Position numbers and translations under genes: made by a program. From positions 62,001 to 126,000 of the forward strand of contig NZ_JAHKPT010000030.1 in NCBI RefSeq assembly GCF_018860635.1: DNA of 64,000 bases, read 5' to 3'. The notes beneath the pieces were generated by a model. It did not search any database. It saw only the letters and a program-made list of their open reading frames with translations, and was not told the origin of the DNA. Source of the DNA: Aliiglaciecola lipolytica. Its GTDB lineage: Bacteria; Pseudomonadota; Gammaproteobacteria; Enterobacterales; Alteromonadaceae. Shown here one piece after another: positions 37,567 through 46,227 of the stretch (the stretch's first letter is position 1; each line of letters opens with the position of its first letter).

Positions 37567-38589
37567 TTATTGAGATTGAGAAGGAAGTTCAGATTGAAAT
37601 TTGACAATTTGATCTAACAACCCAATCAGCAACTGAGCTCCGGTTCCTGATGCAATTCCATCAAATACATTTTCGACATTTTTACCTTGCTGACCACCTG
37701 CTAAATCACTCACTGAGCGTATTACAATCCAATCTACGTCATTTACAAAACACACTTGCCCAACTGCAGCTGATTCCATTTCTGCCACTTGCGCATCATA
37801 GACCCGTTGTAGCCAATTTCGATATTCGGCATTATCTAAAAACACTGAGCCGGTAACTCCATTACCACCTACCTTTATATTGATAGGGTGTCCAGAAGGC
37901 ATTTTTATATCGTCCATTGAAGACAGGGCTTTGTGGGTTAAATCTAATAGTTCTGGGGTGACGGTGAAATAGGGCATCTGTCGCGGTTCTGACCAGCCTT
38001 GTTTAATCACTGACATTTCTTCAGGATGAATAAAACCAATATTTTCATATGCAGGCGCATTAGGATCATTCTGTTCACGTTCCTCGTAGCGTTTTAGCGC
38101 ATGTTCATAATAATCTGGCAGTATATAACCCCCTTTATTATCTGCTTGTGGATTAGCGTAAACGGATTCATCATGAAAGTACCAACGTTCAGGAATGGCG
38201 ATGTCACCGGGTTGAAAAGCCGGGTTCACGCCACCTGCTATTCCCATCATTACAACTCTATCAATTGGAAAGTAGTCTAATGCCATTTGCATCGTCATTG
38301 CTGCGTTAGGCACGCTAATGCCGGTGGTAAAGATCACAATAGGCTCACCTTTAAAGTGTCCTAACTGATATTTAACGCCTTTTATGGTCAATGTTTGCTC
38401 AATCTGGGCATCAGGTATTTTCGAAAAAGCCGCGTCGATAGCTTGGATCTCTGGTGAATATGCTGCGACTATTGCGGTCCATTTTTCGCCATCTGGAAAC
38501 TCTCTAGGACCATATTTTTCTGCGCTTTGCGGTGAAGCAAAACAATTAACAGTGAAGATAACAATAAACAAGGTAGAAATTTTGAACAT
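37567..38589 (-). CDS. Exported purine nucleoside phosphorylase/MTA-SAH nucleosidase-like protein
   Basis: Nucleoside phosphorylase superfamily enzyme (340 residues) that would cleave the glycosidic bond of purine nucleosides such as methylthioadenosine or adenosylhomocysteine. Unusually it has a signal peptide (FKISTLFIVIFTVNCFA), so it acts in the periplasm. Superfamily marks are FTTGISVPNAAMTMQMAL, MMGIAGGVNPAFQPGDI and, near the C-terminus, VAEMESAAVGQVC and VIRSVSDLAGG with the catalytic aspartate. Inserts between the core strands (EREQNDPNAPAYENI) make it longer than cytosolic MTAN (about 230). Single gene with its own terminator; substrate uncertain. Confidence 0.85.
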   Translation of the reverse strand: MFKISTLFIVIFTVNCFASPQSAEKYGPREFPDGEKWTAIVAAYSPEIQAIDAAFSKIPDAQIEQTLTIKGVKYQLGHFKGEPIVIFTTGISVPNAAMTMQMALDYFPIDRVVMMGIAGGVNPAFQPGDIAIPERWYFHDESVYANPQADNKGGYILPDYYEHALKRYEEREQNDPNAPAYENIGFIHPEEMSVIKQGWSEPRQMPYFTVTPELLDLTHKALSSMDDIKMPSGHPINIKVGGNGVTGSVFLDNAEYRNWLQRVYDAQVAEMESAAVGQVCFVNDVDWIVIRSVSDLAGGQQGKNVENVFDGIASGTGAQLLIGLLDQIVKFQSELPSQSQ

Positions 38590-38889
38590 TTTTGGGATCC
38601 TGTGAAGGTTTGAACACGTCTAATCGCTAGCAGGTTGCTCGATTTGAATTTGAAACAGTGTCTGACGAGATTAATAGATCAATCAAGTGAAGTCTTTGAA
38701 GGATATGGAGCAACAACAGGACATCATTAAAAACGTCAGAAACAAAGTAAGTGCAGCTCAAAAAGCAAAAAGTACACCAAATTTAGAGTTTAAAATTTAT
38801 GTTGAAAATATTTCCCAAATTGAGTGAGTTATGAGCATTAAAATAGTATCTCTGCTAAAATCGTATTGGTTCAAGTGAATTGGTAAATT
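38590..38889. other. Divergent intergenic region with a short open frame
   Basis: About 300 bases. A frame at 38705-38827 (plus strand, 40 codons, MEQQQDIIKNVRNKV then polar) has AAGGAT only two bases from its ATG; an in-frame GTG at 38687 is also available. It is polar and lysine/glutamine-rich. I cannot tell whether it is translated or the tail of a decayed gene. Confidence 0.25.
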
Positions 38890-39618
38890 ATGAAATTACT
38901 ATTGATTTTAATTTTTATATCGGTTGCATTCCCTGTGAAATCGAAAGATTACACTGTCAATATTTTGGATTTATTTAAAGACGATATTGAAGCGACGCAT
39001 CTTACTCAATATTACACCGATATTTATCAGGCAGTGGATATCACGCCTTCGTTTACATTTTATCCGTCAAAACGAGGATTGAAGATGGTCAACGAAGGAA
39101 TTTTAGATGCTGAAGGGTTTCGGCTTGATGTGGTAGGGGAGCACTTTAGTCAATTAATTAAAATCGATGAGTCTATCGGACATTTGCAGATTGGATTTTT
39201 TTGTTTAAATAAAAATGATTGTATAGTTGATGAATCTTCTATCGTCGGCGTTTTATCTAGTTTCCGCGGTGCAGTAGACTTTTGTGCTGAAAATAGCATT
39301 GAGTGCCATTTTATTGAAAACATTAATTCAATAGCAAAAAAATTGGATACCGGACTGTTGGATGCAATTTTTGCCACCGATATAGAAGCGCAAAAAATAC
39401 TATGTGCATCTAGCTATGATTCGTTTCAATTTTTACCCAGCCAAGTATCTAAACTGCCACTTTATCATTATGTCAATAAGCGACATTTAAGCTTGAAACA
39501 AGGGTTGGAAAAATCCATACGTGAGGCAAAAAACAATGGCAAGCTTGCCATTCAATTTTCCAATCATACACTTACTAATCTAAGTTGCGAAAAGACTGTA
39601 ACCTTCATCACTCCCTAA
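38890..39618 (+). CDS. Periplasmic solute-binding-like protein (SBP_bac_3 type)
   Basis: Exported protein of 242 residues: signal peptide to about residue 18 (SVAFPVKS), then a fold resembling extracellular solute-binding family 3, with PSKRGLKMVNEGILDAEGFRLD (the RxxxxvxxGeiDa pattern typical of these) and the late GLLDAIFATDIEAQ. No ABC transporter genes are adjacent, so it may be a sensor-like or orphan binding protein. Four cysteines are scattered through the second half. The neighbouring NIT-domain gene is 480 bases away and not obviously co-transcribed. Family call moderate. Confidence 0.7.
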   Translation: MKLLLILIFISVAFPVKSKDYTVNILDLFKDDIEATHLTQYYTDIYQAVDITPSFTFYPSKRGLKMVNEGILDAEGFRLDVVGEHFSQLIKIDESIGHLQIGFFCLNKNDCIVDESSIVGVLSSFRGAVDFCAENSIECHFIENINSIAKKLDTGLLDAIFATDIEAQKILCASSYDSFQFLPSQVSKLPLYHYVNKRHLSLKQGLEKSIREAKNNGKLAIQFSNHTLTNLSCEKTVTFITP

Positions 39619-40101
39619 TCTTTAGAGTATATTGGAATTGGGATTTGCTGTCTTTTTTTCGATACACGGCCAATATCTGAAACACTGCCAAATGTCAGTA
39701 AACTATGATTCTGAAAAGCTAAAAGGGAAATAGGGTGCACCAAAATGGGGCGATGGAGCTGGCAGTGTGCAATAAATATTGTTCGTCTTAGCCGATTCTC
39801 ATATTAAAAAGTAAAAAATAGCCTGATATTTGTCAACAGATTGTTAGTTGTCTATTTAAAGTGGTTTTGCTTATTATCAATCAATGTCTTCCCGCATTTA
39901 TATATCGCAGTGGCTTAATAATTGCTTTGTTAACAGTAATGTTGATTTTAAGCGCTTAAACAAATTCACAGTTCTAATTTATAGGTGATAAGGCCCGTCG
40001 ACTTTTTATTCATTGGTTAAAAAGTGTTGATTAGTTATAAGCAATTTAGATTACAAAGCGATTAGCTTATTTTTCGTTCTGTTACCCAATTTAGGATATA
40101 C
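39619..40101. other. Intergenic region with palindrome TTTAAGCGCTTAAA
   Basis: About 480 bases upstream of the NIT-domain gene. A perfect 14-base palindrome lies at 39947-39960, about 140 bases before the start codon, a possible regulator site. No ORF or RNA gene recognised. Confidence 0.4.
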
Positions 40102-40935
40102 ATGTTAGAAACTTTTACCATCATATTAACCGTTTTAATATTCGCTTTGGTTTTCGTTAGAGCTTATACGAGAATTACGGACCGTATTAGGTTGATCCGC
40201 GCTCTGGATGTGATTACCCAACTCCGCAGTTTAATCGGCAACTTGCAGCGTCACCGAGGACTCAGTGTCGGCTATTTAAATGGTAATCTGCGAGTCGAGC
40301 CATTAATTATTGAGTTGCGCCAAAAAATTGATCTAGGGATAGTAAATTTAGACAAAGATGACGTATTTAACAAACAGTCTCGCTGGCTGAGTTTTATTGA
40401 CCATTGGCCACGTCTTGAAAAAAATGGTTTTTCGTTAACTATCGCAGAGAGTTTTACGCAACATACTAGTTTGATAGAAAACCTCTTAAGGTTAATGGAA
40501 GTTGCTGCTGATGATTGGAAAAAGACGCACAAGTTACCCAGAGAAATTTTAGACCTGCAATGTATTTGGAAAGAGTTACCTATGGCTGTCGAGTTTATCG
40601 GTCAGGCAAGATCAATAGGAATCGCCGTTGCCTCCTCAGGTGAGATAACCAATATGGACAAAAACAAGCTGAAATATCTTGAACAGAAAATTCAAGAATA
40701 CTCGATGACTTCTTTTAGCCTATTGGCCGGCCTTTCAAATGAGGAGAGCAAACGTTTAATCGTTGAAGCCAGAAACGCGTGTAAAATATTGACTGAGACT
40801 ATTAAACAGGAACTCATCCAACCTACAGATATTAATATTGATGGCGACAGCTATTTCACTATGGCCAGCAATACAATGGAATCAATGAACAGCCTTCTAG
40901 ATAACGAAATTAAGCGAATTAAAGCTTACACCTAA
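40102..40935 (+). CDS. Orphan nitrate/nitrite-sensor (NIT)-like domain protein
   Basis: A 277-residue protein with one N-terminal membrane helix (about 3-22) and an otherwise helical body. The part NLQRHRGLSVGYLNG (about 50-64) matches the start of the NIT sensor domain (LQxERGxSxGYL pattern), and QARSIGIAVASSGE (about 170-183) resembles its second half. No histidine kinase, MCP, GGDEF or RNA-binding output domain follows, so the sensor stands alone. It may act through a partner. AGGA RBS before ATG 40102. Followed by a very strong hairpin. NIT identity is my reading of the motif. Confidence 0.68.
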   Translation: MLETFTIILTVLIFALVFVRAYTRITDRIRLIRALDVITQLRSLIGNLQRHRGLSVGYLNGNLRVEPLIIELRQKIDLGIVNLDKDDVFNKQSRWLSFIDHWPRLEKNGFSLTIAESFTQHTSLIENLLRLMEVAADDWKKTHKLPREILDLQCIWKELPMAVEFIGQARSIGIAVASSGEITNMDKNKLKYLEQKIQEYSMTSFSLLAGLSNEESKRLIVEARNACKILTETIKQELIQPTDINIDGDSYFTMASNTMESMNSLLDNEIKRIKAYT

Positions 40936-40977
40936 AATAGTCATGGTAGTAAAAGCCCCATTTCCCTCGTTGATTTT

Positions 40978-41005
40978 CCCCACTGACTTGCTAAAGTCAG
41001 TGGGG
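40978..41005 (+). terminator. Strong 12-bp hairpin, terminator or attenuator
   Basis: CCCCACTGACTT (40978-40989), loop GCTA, AAGTCAGTGGGG (40994-41005): a perfect stem. The sequence after it, TTGCAGTTTAT, has a poor T-run. It sits between the NIT gene and the DUF2845 gene and can limit read-through. Confidence 0.6.
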
Positions 41006-41038
41006 TTGCAGTTTATAAAGTTAATTCATGGAGAAGCA

Positions 41039-41347
41039 ATGGTGTTTGGATTTCGCAATAAATTAGGTTTCGGACTGTTGATCTGCGCCAGCATTTTGAG
41101 CCATTCTGTTTATGCTGATACGTTGCGTTGTGGCTCAAAGTTAATTAAAACCGGTGACACTACCTTGGATGTAATTTTAACCTGTGGCGAACCTAGTTTT
41201 AAAGAAGACTTAACTACCCAGCAGAAAAAACACCGTGGCGTTAAACTAGAGCGCTATCTTTACAAGCAACCAAAAGGTCAATTTCATAAGATTTTGGAAT
41301 TTCGAGACGGAGTGCTTATTAAAATAGAGAATGGCCCAAGAAGTTAA
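41039..41347 (+). CDS. DUF2845 exported small protein
   Basis: From ATG 41039 (GGAG RBS at about 41030) the product is 102 residues with a signal peptide ending at about SVYA. The mature part, TLRCGSKLIKTGDTTLDVILTCGEP, is the DUF2845 signature: two conserved cysteines around a short loop, probably a disulfide. An earlier ATG at 40943 lies in front of the strong hairpin and would put non-signal sequence before the signal peptide, so I reject it. The function is unknown; a periplasmic location is likely. Confidence 0.82.
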   Translation: MVFGFRNKLGFGLLICASILSHSVYADTLRCGSKLIKTGDTTLDVILTCGEPSFKEDLTTQQKKHRGVKLERYLYKQPKGQFHKILEFRDGVLIKIENGPRS

Positions 41348-41800
41348 GTTGCTCGTCTTATTCCCCTTCAAAACCTCGTTCTGCTGTATATAAGTCGCTA
41401 AATAAACGCGTTTCAGCTGTTGCTAAACAACCTTTTTACTCTTGTTTTCGGTCTCATAAATTTGCTTATGGCTATTATTGTTACCTTTTAACTAGGCGTG
41501 CCGAGACGAACCTTAGTTTATGTTGTAGAGTTGTAGTTCAAGAGTTGTTAATTGACCGCATTTAGGGTTCATTGCTACTATGCAAAACAACAGATTAAAA
41601 TGATTGTTTTTGATAAAAGTAATCGCTAAAAGATCAACTAAACTTCACATACTTTGCCCTTTAGACGTTTATTCCTGTCTCGGTTAAGCTAACGATTTTA
41701 GTTTAAATATTAAACGCGTGTTAGGCTGAGAATTCCTTCCATGAAAACAAAAGTAATCTTTAACAATGGCAAAATGCTGTAAGGACAAGGCTCCGCTTGA
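41348..41800. other. Intergenic region before the MHYT kinase
   Basis: About 450 AT-rich bases. It should hold the promoter of the kinase/HD-GYP operon. I see no repeat, RNA gene or conserved ORF. Confidence 0.5.
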
Positions 41801-44800
41801 ATGAATAACAATATTAAAAATGTTTTTGAAGCAGTACCAAATAATTTGTTAGTCATCGGAGAATATAATTTCTGGTTGGTTGCCCTGTCGGTATTTATTG
41901 CAATGTTTGCTTCTTTCATGGCATTTCAAGTGGGGTACCAAGCCGCTAATTCGTTATCGCCTAAACGGCGACAATTAGCATTGATGGTTAGTAGCATCGC
42001 CTTGGGAGGTGGTGTTTGGTCGATGCATTTTATTGGTATGTTGGCATTTGATTTATGTACTGATGTCAATTATGGCATGTCGTTAACACTGATTTCATTG
42101 ATACCTGCGATCGCTGCGTCTTGGGTCGCTCAAAACCTTCTTATGCAAGAGAACATAAGTCGAGCGCAATTGATATTAGGCGGGATTTTGGTAGGGTCAG
42201 GCATAGGCTCTATGCATTATATTGGAATGGCGGCTATGGAAATGGCGCCATTACTTCGTTATGACTTACCAATGTTTATGCTATCTATTTTAGTCGCAGT
42301 TGGCTTAGCTTTTGTCGCACTTTATTTTCGTTTTGGCTTAGATAAGTTTACCCAAATTAAGTTAAGTGAATTTTCTAAGATGTGCATAGCCAGTGTGGTA
42401 ATGGGGATCGCTATATCCGCTATGCATTATACCGGCATGGCCGCAGCCCGTTTTGTGCTACCTGAAGGAATGGAGTTATCACAGCAATCTGAACACATTT
42501 CACTTTTCCTCGCACTTACTATCGCGTTTATTACAGTTGTTATTATCGCGCTGGTAATTGCGCTGAATTTCGTTTTCAAATATAAAGATATTTCAGCTCG
42601 TTCGTTACAGAATGAAAAGCGCCTAGTAGCAACTATGGATACCGCCGTAGATGGAATCATCACTATCGATGAATGGGGCAAAGTAATCAGTGTAAATCGT
42701 TCAGTCGAGAGCTTATTGGGTTGGTCGGCAGAGGATTTAATTGGTAAAAACGTCAACAAAGTTGTTCCCGCTCCACATCATGACCAACATGATAGCTACA
42801 TCAGTAATTATTTGCGCACCAGAGAAGCTAAAATTATTGGTGCAAGCAGAGACGTTGAGGCTCTTACTAAGCAAGGGCAAACTATTCCCGTCAGATTATA
42901 TATAGGTCACGTTGAAATTGAAAACCAACACCTATTTGTTGCGTTTTTACGTGATTTACGTGGAAGACTAAAACTACAATCTGAGATACGCGAAAACGAA
43001 ACGCGTTTTCGTTCGCTGTTGAGTAACCTACCAGGCATAGCTTATCGTTGTTTAAATCAAGCAGAATGGCCATTTTTATTTATCAGTGATGAAGTGGAGA
43101 ATATCCTCGGCTACCCTGCAAAAGACTTTATTTTACCCAAAGGGCAACGTCGTTTTGCGGATTTTATTCACCCTGATGATAACGAACATATTATGGAAAC
43201 CGATTTTGATAACCCTGATGGGTTTGTGATTGATTATCGAGTTATTGATAGGTTTGGTGAGACGAAATGGATGCTGGGCTATGGTCGCGCGATTAGCAGC
43301 GAAGATGGCAGTGAAAATTATCTTGATGGGTTTATTATGGATATCACCCAACGCAAATCTATCGAGCAAGAGTTGGTGCAGGCTAAGAACAAAGCCGAAC
43401 AAGCAGCCTCTGCTCGTGCTGCTTTCCTAGCGAATATGAGTCATGAAATTCGCACTCCCATGAATGCTGTTGTTGGCTTTAGCGATATTCTGCTTGATAG
43501 TGAACTATCTTCAACCCAGAAAAAGCATGTCACTACGATTAATCAATCCGCTAAATCTTTGATGCATATTCTGAATGATATTTTGGATAGCGCTAAGTTA
43601 GATAAAGGCAAGTTTCAATTAGAATATCGCGATTTTTCTATCGTCGAAGAAATTGATGCCGTGGTATCAACTTTATGGCTACAAGCCCAGCGAAAAGGGG
43701 TCTCTATCGATCTTGAAATCGCCACTGATATCACCGGTAACTATAATGGTGTGCCTGATCGAATTCGCCAAATTCTAACCAATATAGTCGGCAATGCGGT
43801 CAAGTTTACCCACAAGGGTAGCGTCACTATTATGTTGTCAAAACATACTGATGAGATGGTCAAATTTGAAATAAAAGATACCGGTATTGGTATGTCAGAA
43901 AAACAATTGCAAAACGTTTTTGAAGCCTTTGAGCAAGCTGACGAATCAATGAGTCGACGCTTTGGTGGCACAGGTCTTGGCACGACTATCAGTAAACAGT
44001 TGGTTGAGCTGATGGGGGGAAGTATTTCCGCTACGAGTCAATTGAATATTGGCTCCGTATTTACCTTCACGCTGCCACTTAAGAAAGTCGACGGTAAAAG
44101 CCAAAAAGCCGCAAAACTATTGCCAACCAAACTGCCCAAGTTACGCATTTTAGTGGTTGATGATCTGCAACAGAACATTGATTTACTAACGATTTTGTTA
44201 ACTCGTGCTGAGCATACTGTTATTACCGCTCGCGACGGGGAACAAGCCCTGATTCGGATGCGAAATGACAAACCTGACGTGGTACTGATGGATATTCAAA
44301 TGCCAGTGATGGACGGGCTAAGCGCGGCACAAAAACGCAGGGAGCAAGAACAGCTAGAAAAATTACGGCATATTCCCATTGTTGCGCTAACGGCCAGTGT
44401 GCTAGAAAAAGATCGTCTGTCTGCTTTAGAAGCGGGAATGGAGGGGTTTGCTAACAAACCTGTTAACTTTGAACTGCTTACTTTTGAAATTGCTAAAGTA
44501 TTGAAGTTACATCGAGATGTCGATGACACTATTTCTGTCGAACAACAGTTGGACCACTTATTATCAATAGATATTGATAAAGGCACGAAATTATGGGGCT
44601 CTAAAACCACGTTATTTCAACAAGTCAGTGAGTTTATTCGCGACTGTGAAGCCAAATTAGAACAATTAACGTTTTTTATTGAAATCGCAGAATGGTCTGA
44701 ACTTGAACAAAGCGTTCATGCATTGAAAGGAGTTGCAGGCAACTTATCATTAGCTAAATTTGCGGGGATTGCGTCTGAGCTGGAAAATAATATCGAAAAA

Positions 44801-45139
44801 GCCGACGCTACAAACTTGCTTAAAATGGTTCAATCTATGATGGATGAGCTGCATAAAATTGCAAAAATTATCGGTATGCGAAATCAACAGATGAACCAAG
44901 GTTTGGTTGAAGAAGATGAATTCTTGAGTAATGACGCTTTGTTACTAGTATTAGATCAATTAGTTGAGATTGTCAGAAAAAATGAGTTTGATGAATTACT
45001 AATTGATAAATTGTCGTCACAGAATAAGCATCCATTGTTTGCAAAAATGGTTGAAATTGTCGAAGTCTTAAATGATTTCGAATTCGAAAAAGCAATTAAT
45101 TTAATTGAACAAATGCAAAGTGAATTGCGCGTCAGTTAG
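41801..45139 (+). CDS. MHYT-PAS hybrid histidine kinase with receiver and HPt domains
   Basis: Large membrane kinase (1112 residues). The N-terminal MHYT domain has seven helices (about 25-265) with three metal-type repeats MHFIGM (about 75), MHYIGM (138) and MHYTGM (208), proposed to sense oxygen, CO or NO through copper. Two PAS domains follow (about 280-400 and 405-525). HisKA has SHEIRTPMNAVVGF (His near 546), then HATPase with DTGIGMSEKQL and GGTGLGTTI, a receiver (VLMDIQMPVMDG) near 780-900 and an HPt domain (HALKGVAGNL, near 973). The 15-base gap to the HD-GYP response regulator implies one operon and a phosphorelay ending there. Confidence 0.92.
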   Translation: MNNNIKNVFEAVPNNLLVIGEYNFWLVALSVFIAMFASFMAFQVGYQAANSLSPKRRQLALMVSSIALGGGVWSMHFIGMLAFDLCTDVNYGMSLTLISLIPAIAASWVAQNLLMQENISRAQLILGGILVGSGIGSMHYIGMAAMEMAPLLRYDLPMFMLSILVAVGLAFVALYFRFGLDKFTQIKLSEFSKMCIASVVMGIAISAMHYTGMAAARFVLPEGMELSQQSEHISLFLALTIAFITVVIIALVIALNFVFKYKDISARSLQNEKRLVATMDTAVDGIITIDEWGKVISVNRSVESLLGWSAEDLIGKNVNKVVPAPHHDQHDSYISNYLRTREAKIIGASRDVEALTKQGQTIPVRLYIGHVEIENQHLFVAFLRDLRGRLKLQSEIRENETRFRSLLSNLPGIAYRCLNQAEWPFLFISDEVENILGYPAKDFILPKGQRRFADFIHPDDNEHIMETDFDNPDGFVIDYRVIDRFGETKWMLGYGRAISSEDGSENYLDGFIMDITQRKSIEQELVQAKNKAEQAASARAAFLANMSHEIRTPMNAVVGFSDILLDSELSSTQKKHVTTINQSAKSLMHILNDILDSAKLDKGKFQLEYRDFSIVEEIDAVVSTLWLQAQRKGVSIDLEIATDITGNYNGVPDRIRQILTNIVGNAVKFTHKGSVTIMLSKHTDEMVKFEIKDTGIGMSEKQLQNVFEAFEQADESMSRRFGGTGLGTTISKQLVELMGGSISATSQLNIGSVFTFTLPLKKVDGKSQKAAKLLPTKLPKLRILVVDDLQQNIDLLTILLTRAEHTVITARDGEQALIRMRNDKPDVVLMDIQMPVMDGLSAAQKRREQEQLEKLRHIPIVALTASVLEKDRLSALEAGMEGFANKPVNFELLTFEIAKVLKLHRDVDDTISVEQQLDHLLSIDIDKGTKLWGSKTTLFQQVSEFIRDCEAKLEQLTFFIEIAEWSELEQSVHALKGVAGNLSLAKFAGIASELENNIEKADATNLLKMVQSMMDELHKIAKIIGMRNQQMNQGLVEEDEFLSNDALLLVLDQLVEIVRKNEFDELLIDKLSSQNKHPLFAKMVEIVEVLNDFEFEKAINLIEQMQSELRVS

Positions 45140-45154
45140 AGATGGGAATAGACT

Positions 45155-46147
45155 ATGTATACAGCAGTTAATCGACAAAAACTTCTGGTGGTAGATGATG
45201 AACCCGCTAACCTGAGGATACTGAATCAAATCTTAAGAGAGTCTTATTCTCTAACCTTTGCGAAAAGCGGATTTGAAGCACTTGATCTGGTCGAAAAAGT
45301 TAAACCCGATTTAATCTTGTTAGACGTTATGATGCCAGGAATGACTGGATATGAAGTATGCACCGCGCTTAAATCCAACGATTTAACCAAACATCTTCCA
45401 GTCATTTTTATTACTGCGTTAGTGGATGCTACAGACGAAGCTAAAGGGTTTGAAGTGGGCGCGGTAGATTACATATCCAAGCCTATTTCCCCAGCTGTAG
45501 TAAAAGCCCGTGTCGCTACTCATTTATCTTTAGTCGATGCAGAGGAGTTGCGTCGCACACGTTTGCAAGTTATCCAACGCTTGGGTCGAGCATCAGAATA
45601 TAAAGACAACGAAACCGGAATGCACGTAGTTCGCATGAGTCATTATTCTAGATTATTAGCTCTGGCTTATGGATTTTCTGAGAGTGCGGCAGATGACTTA
45701 TTTCACGCTGCGCCTATGCATGATATCGGAAAAATAGGTATCCCAGATAGAATAATGCTCAAACCGGCACGGCTTACTGTTGAAGAATTCGAGATAATGA
45801 AAAAGCACCCAGAAATTGGCGCTGAGATTTTAGGTGAATCGGATTCAGAACTCATCGATTTAGCAAAAGTCGTCTCTTTGACTCATCACGAAAAATGGGA
45901 TGGTAGCGGCTACCCTAAAGGGTTGTCTGGAGAAGATATACCTATTCATGGTCGTATTGTCGCATTAGCCGATGTTTTCGATGCGCTCACTAGCAAACGT
46001 CCATACAAAGAAGCTTGGACAATTGAAAAGACCATGGAGTTTTTGCAAGAACAAAAGGGTAAACATTTTGATCCCAAAATCGTTGAGCTATTTCAGCAAA
46101 ATTTAGACAAAATGTTGGACGTGAAAAACCGTTTTCAAGAAGACTAG
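45155..46147 (+). CDS. HD-GYP domain response regulator (c-di-GMP phosphodiesterase)
   Basis: Two-domain regulator (330 residues): an N-terminal receiver with VVDDEPAN and phospho-Asp in LILLDVMMPGMTG, then an HD-GYP domain (about 150-325). The metal-binding HD is in HDIGKIGIPD near 188, and HHEKWDGSGYPKGLSGEDIP holds the GYP motif, so hydrolysis of c-di-GMP is expected to be intact. Directly downstream of the MHYT kinase, whose HPt domain is the likely phosphate donor. The system would therefore lower c-di-GMP in response to the kinase's signal. Confidence 0.94.
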   Translation: MYTAVNRQKLLVVDDEPANLRILNQILRESYSLTFAKSGFEALDLVEKVKPDLILLDVMMPGMTGYEVCTALKSNDLTKHLPVIFITALVDATDEAKGFEVGAVDYISKPISPAVVKARVATHLSLVDAEELRRTRLQVIQRLGRASEYKDNETGMHVVRMSHYSRLLALAYGFSESAADDLFHAAPMHDIGKIGIPDRIMLKPARLTVEEFEIMKKHPEIGAEILGESDSELIDLAKVVSLTHHEKWDGSGYPKGLSGEDIPIHGRIVALADVFDALTSKRPYKEAWTIEKTMEFLQEQKGKHFDPKIVELFQQNLDKMLDVKNRFQED

Positions 46148-46227
46148 TTTTAAACAACCAAATAGCCATTAGAACCTGCTGCGCAAAGGTTAATCTAGGT
46201 TGTCTTAAAGACGCGATAAGCTATTAA

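Noticed and set aside
40943-41038. Longer start for the DUF2845 protein
   Set aside because: It would translate through the strong hairpin and put 32 residues before the signal peptide; ATG 41039 has a GGAG RBS.
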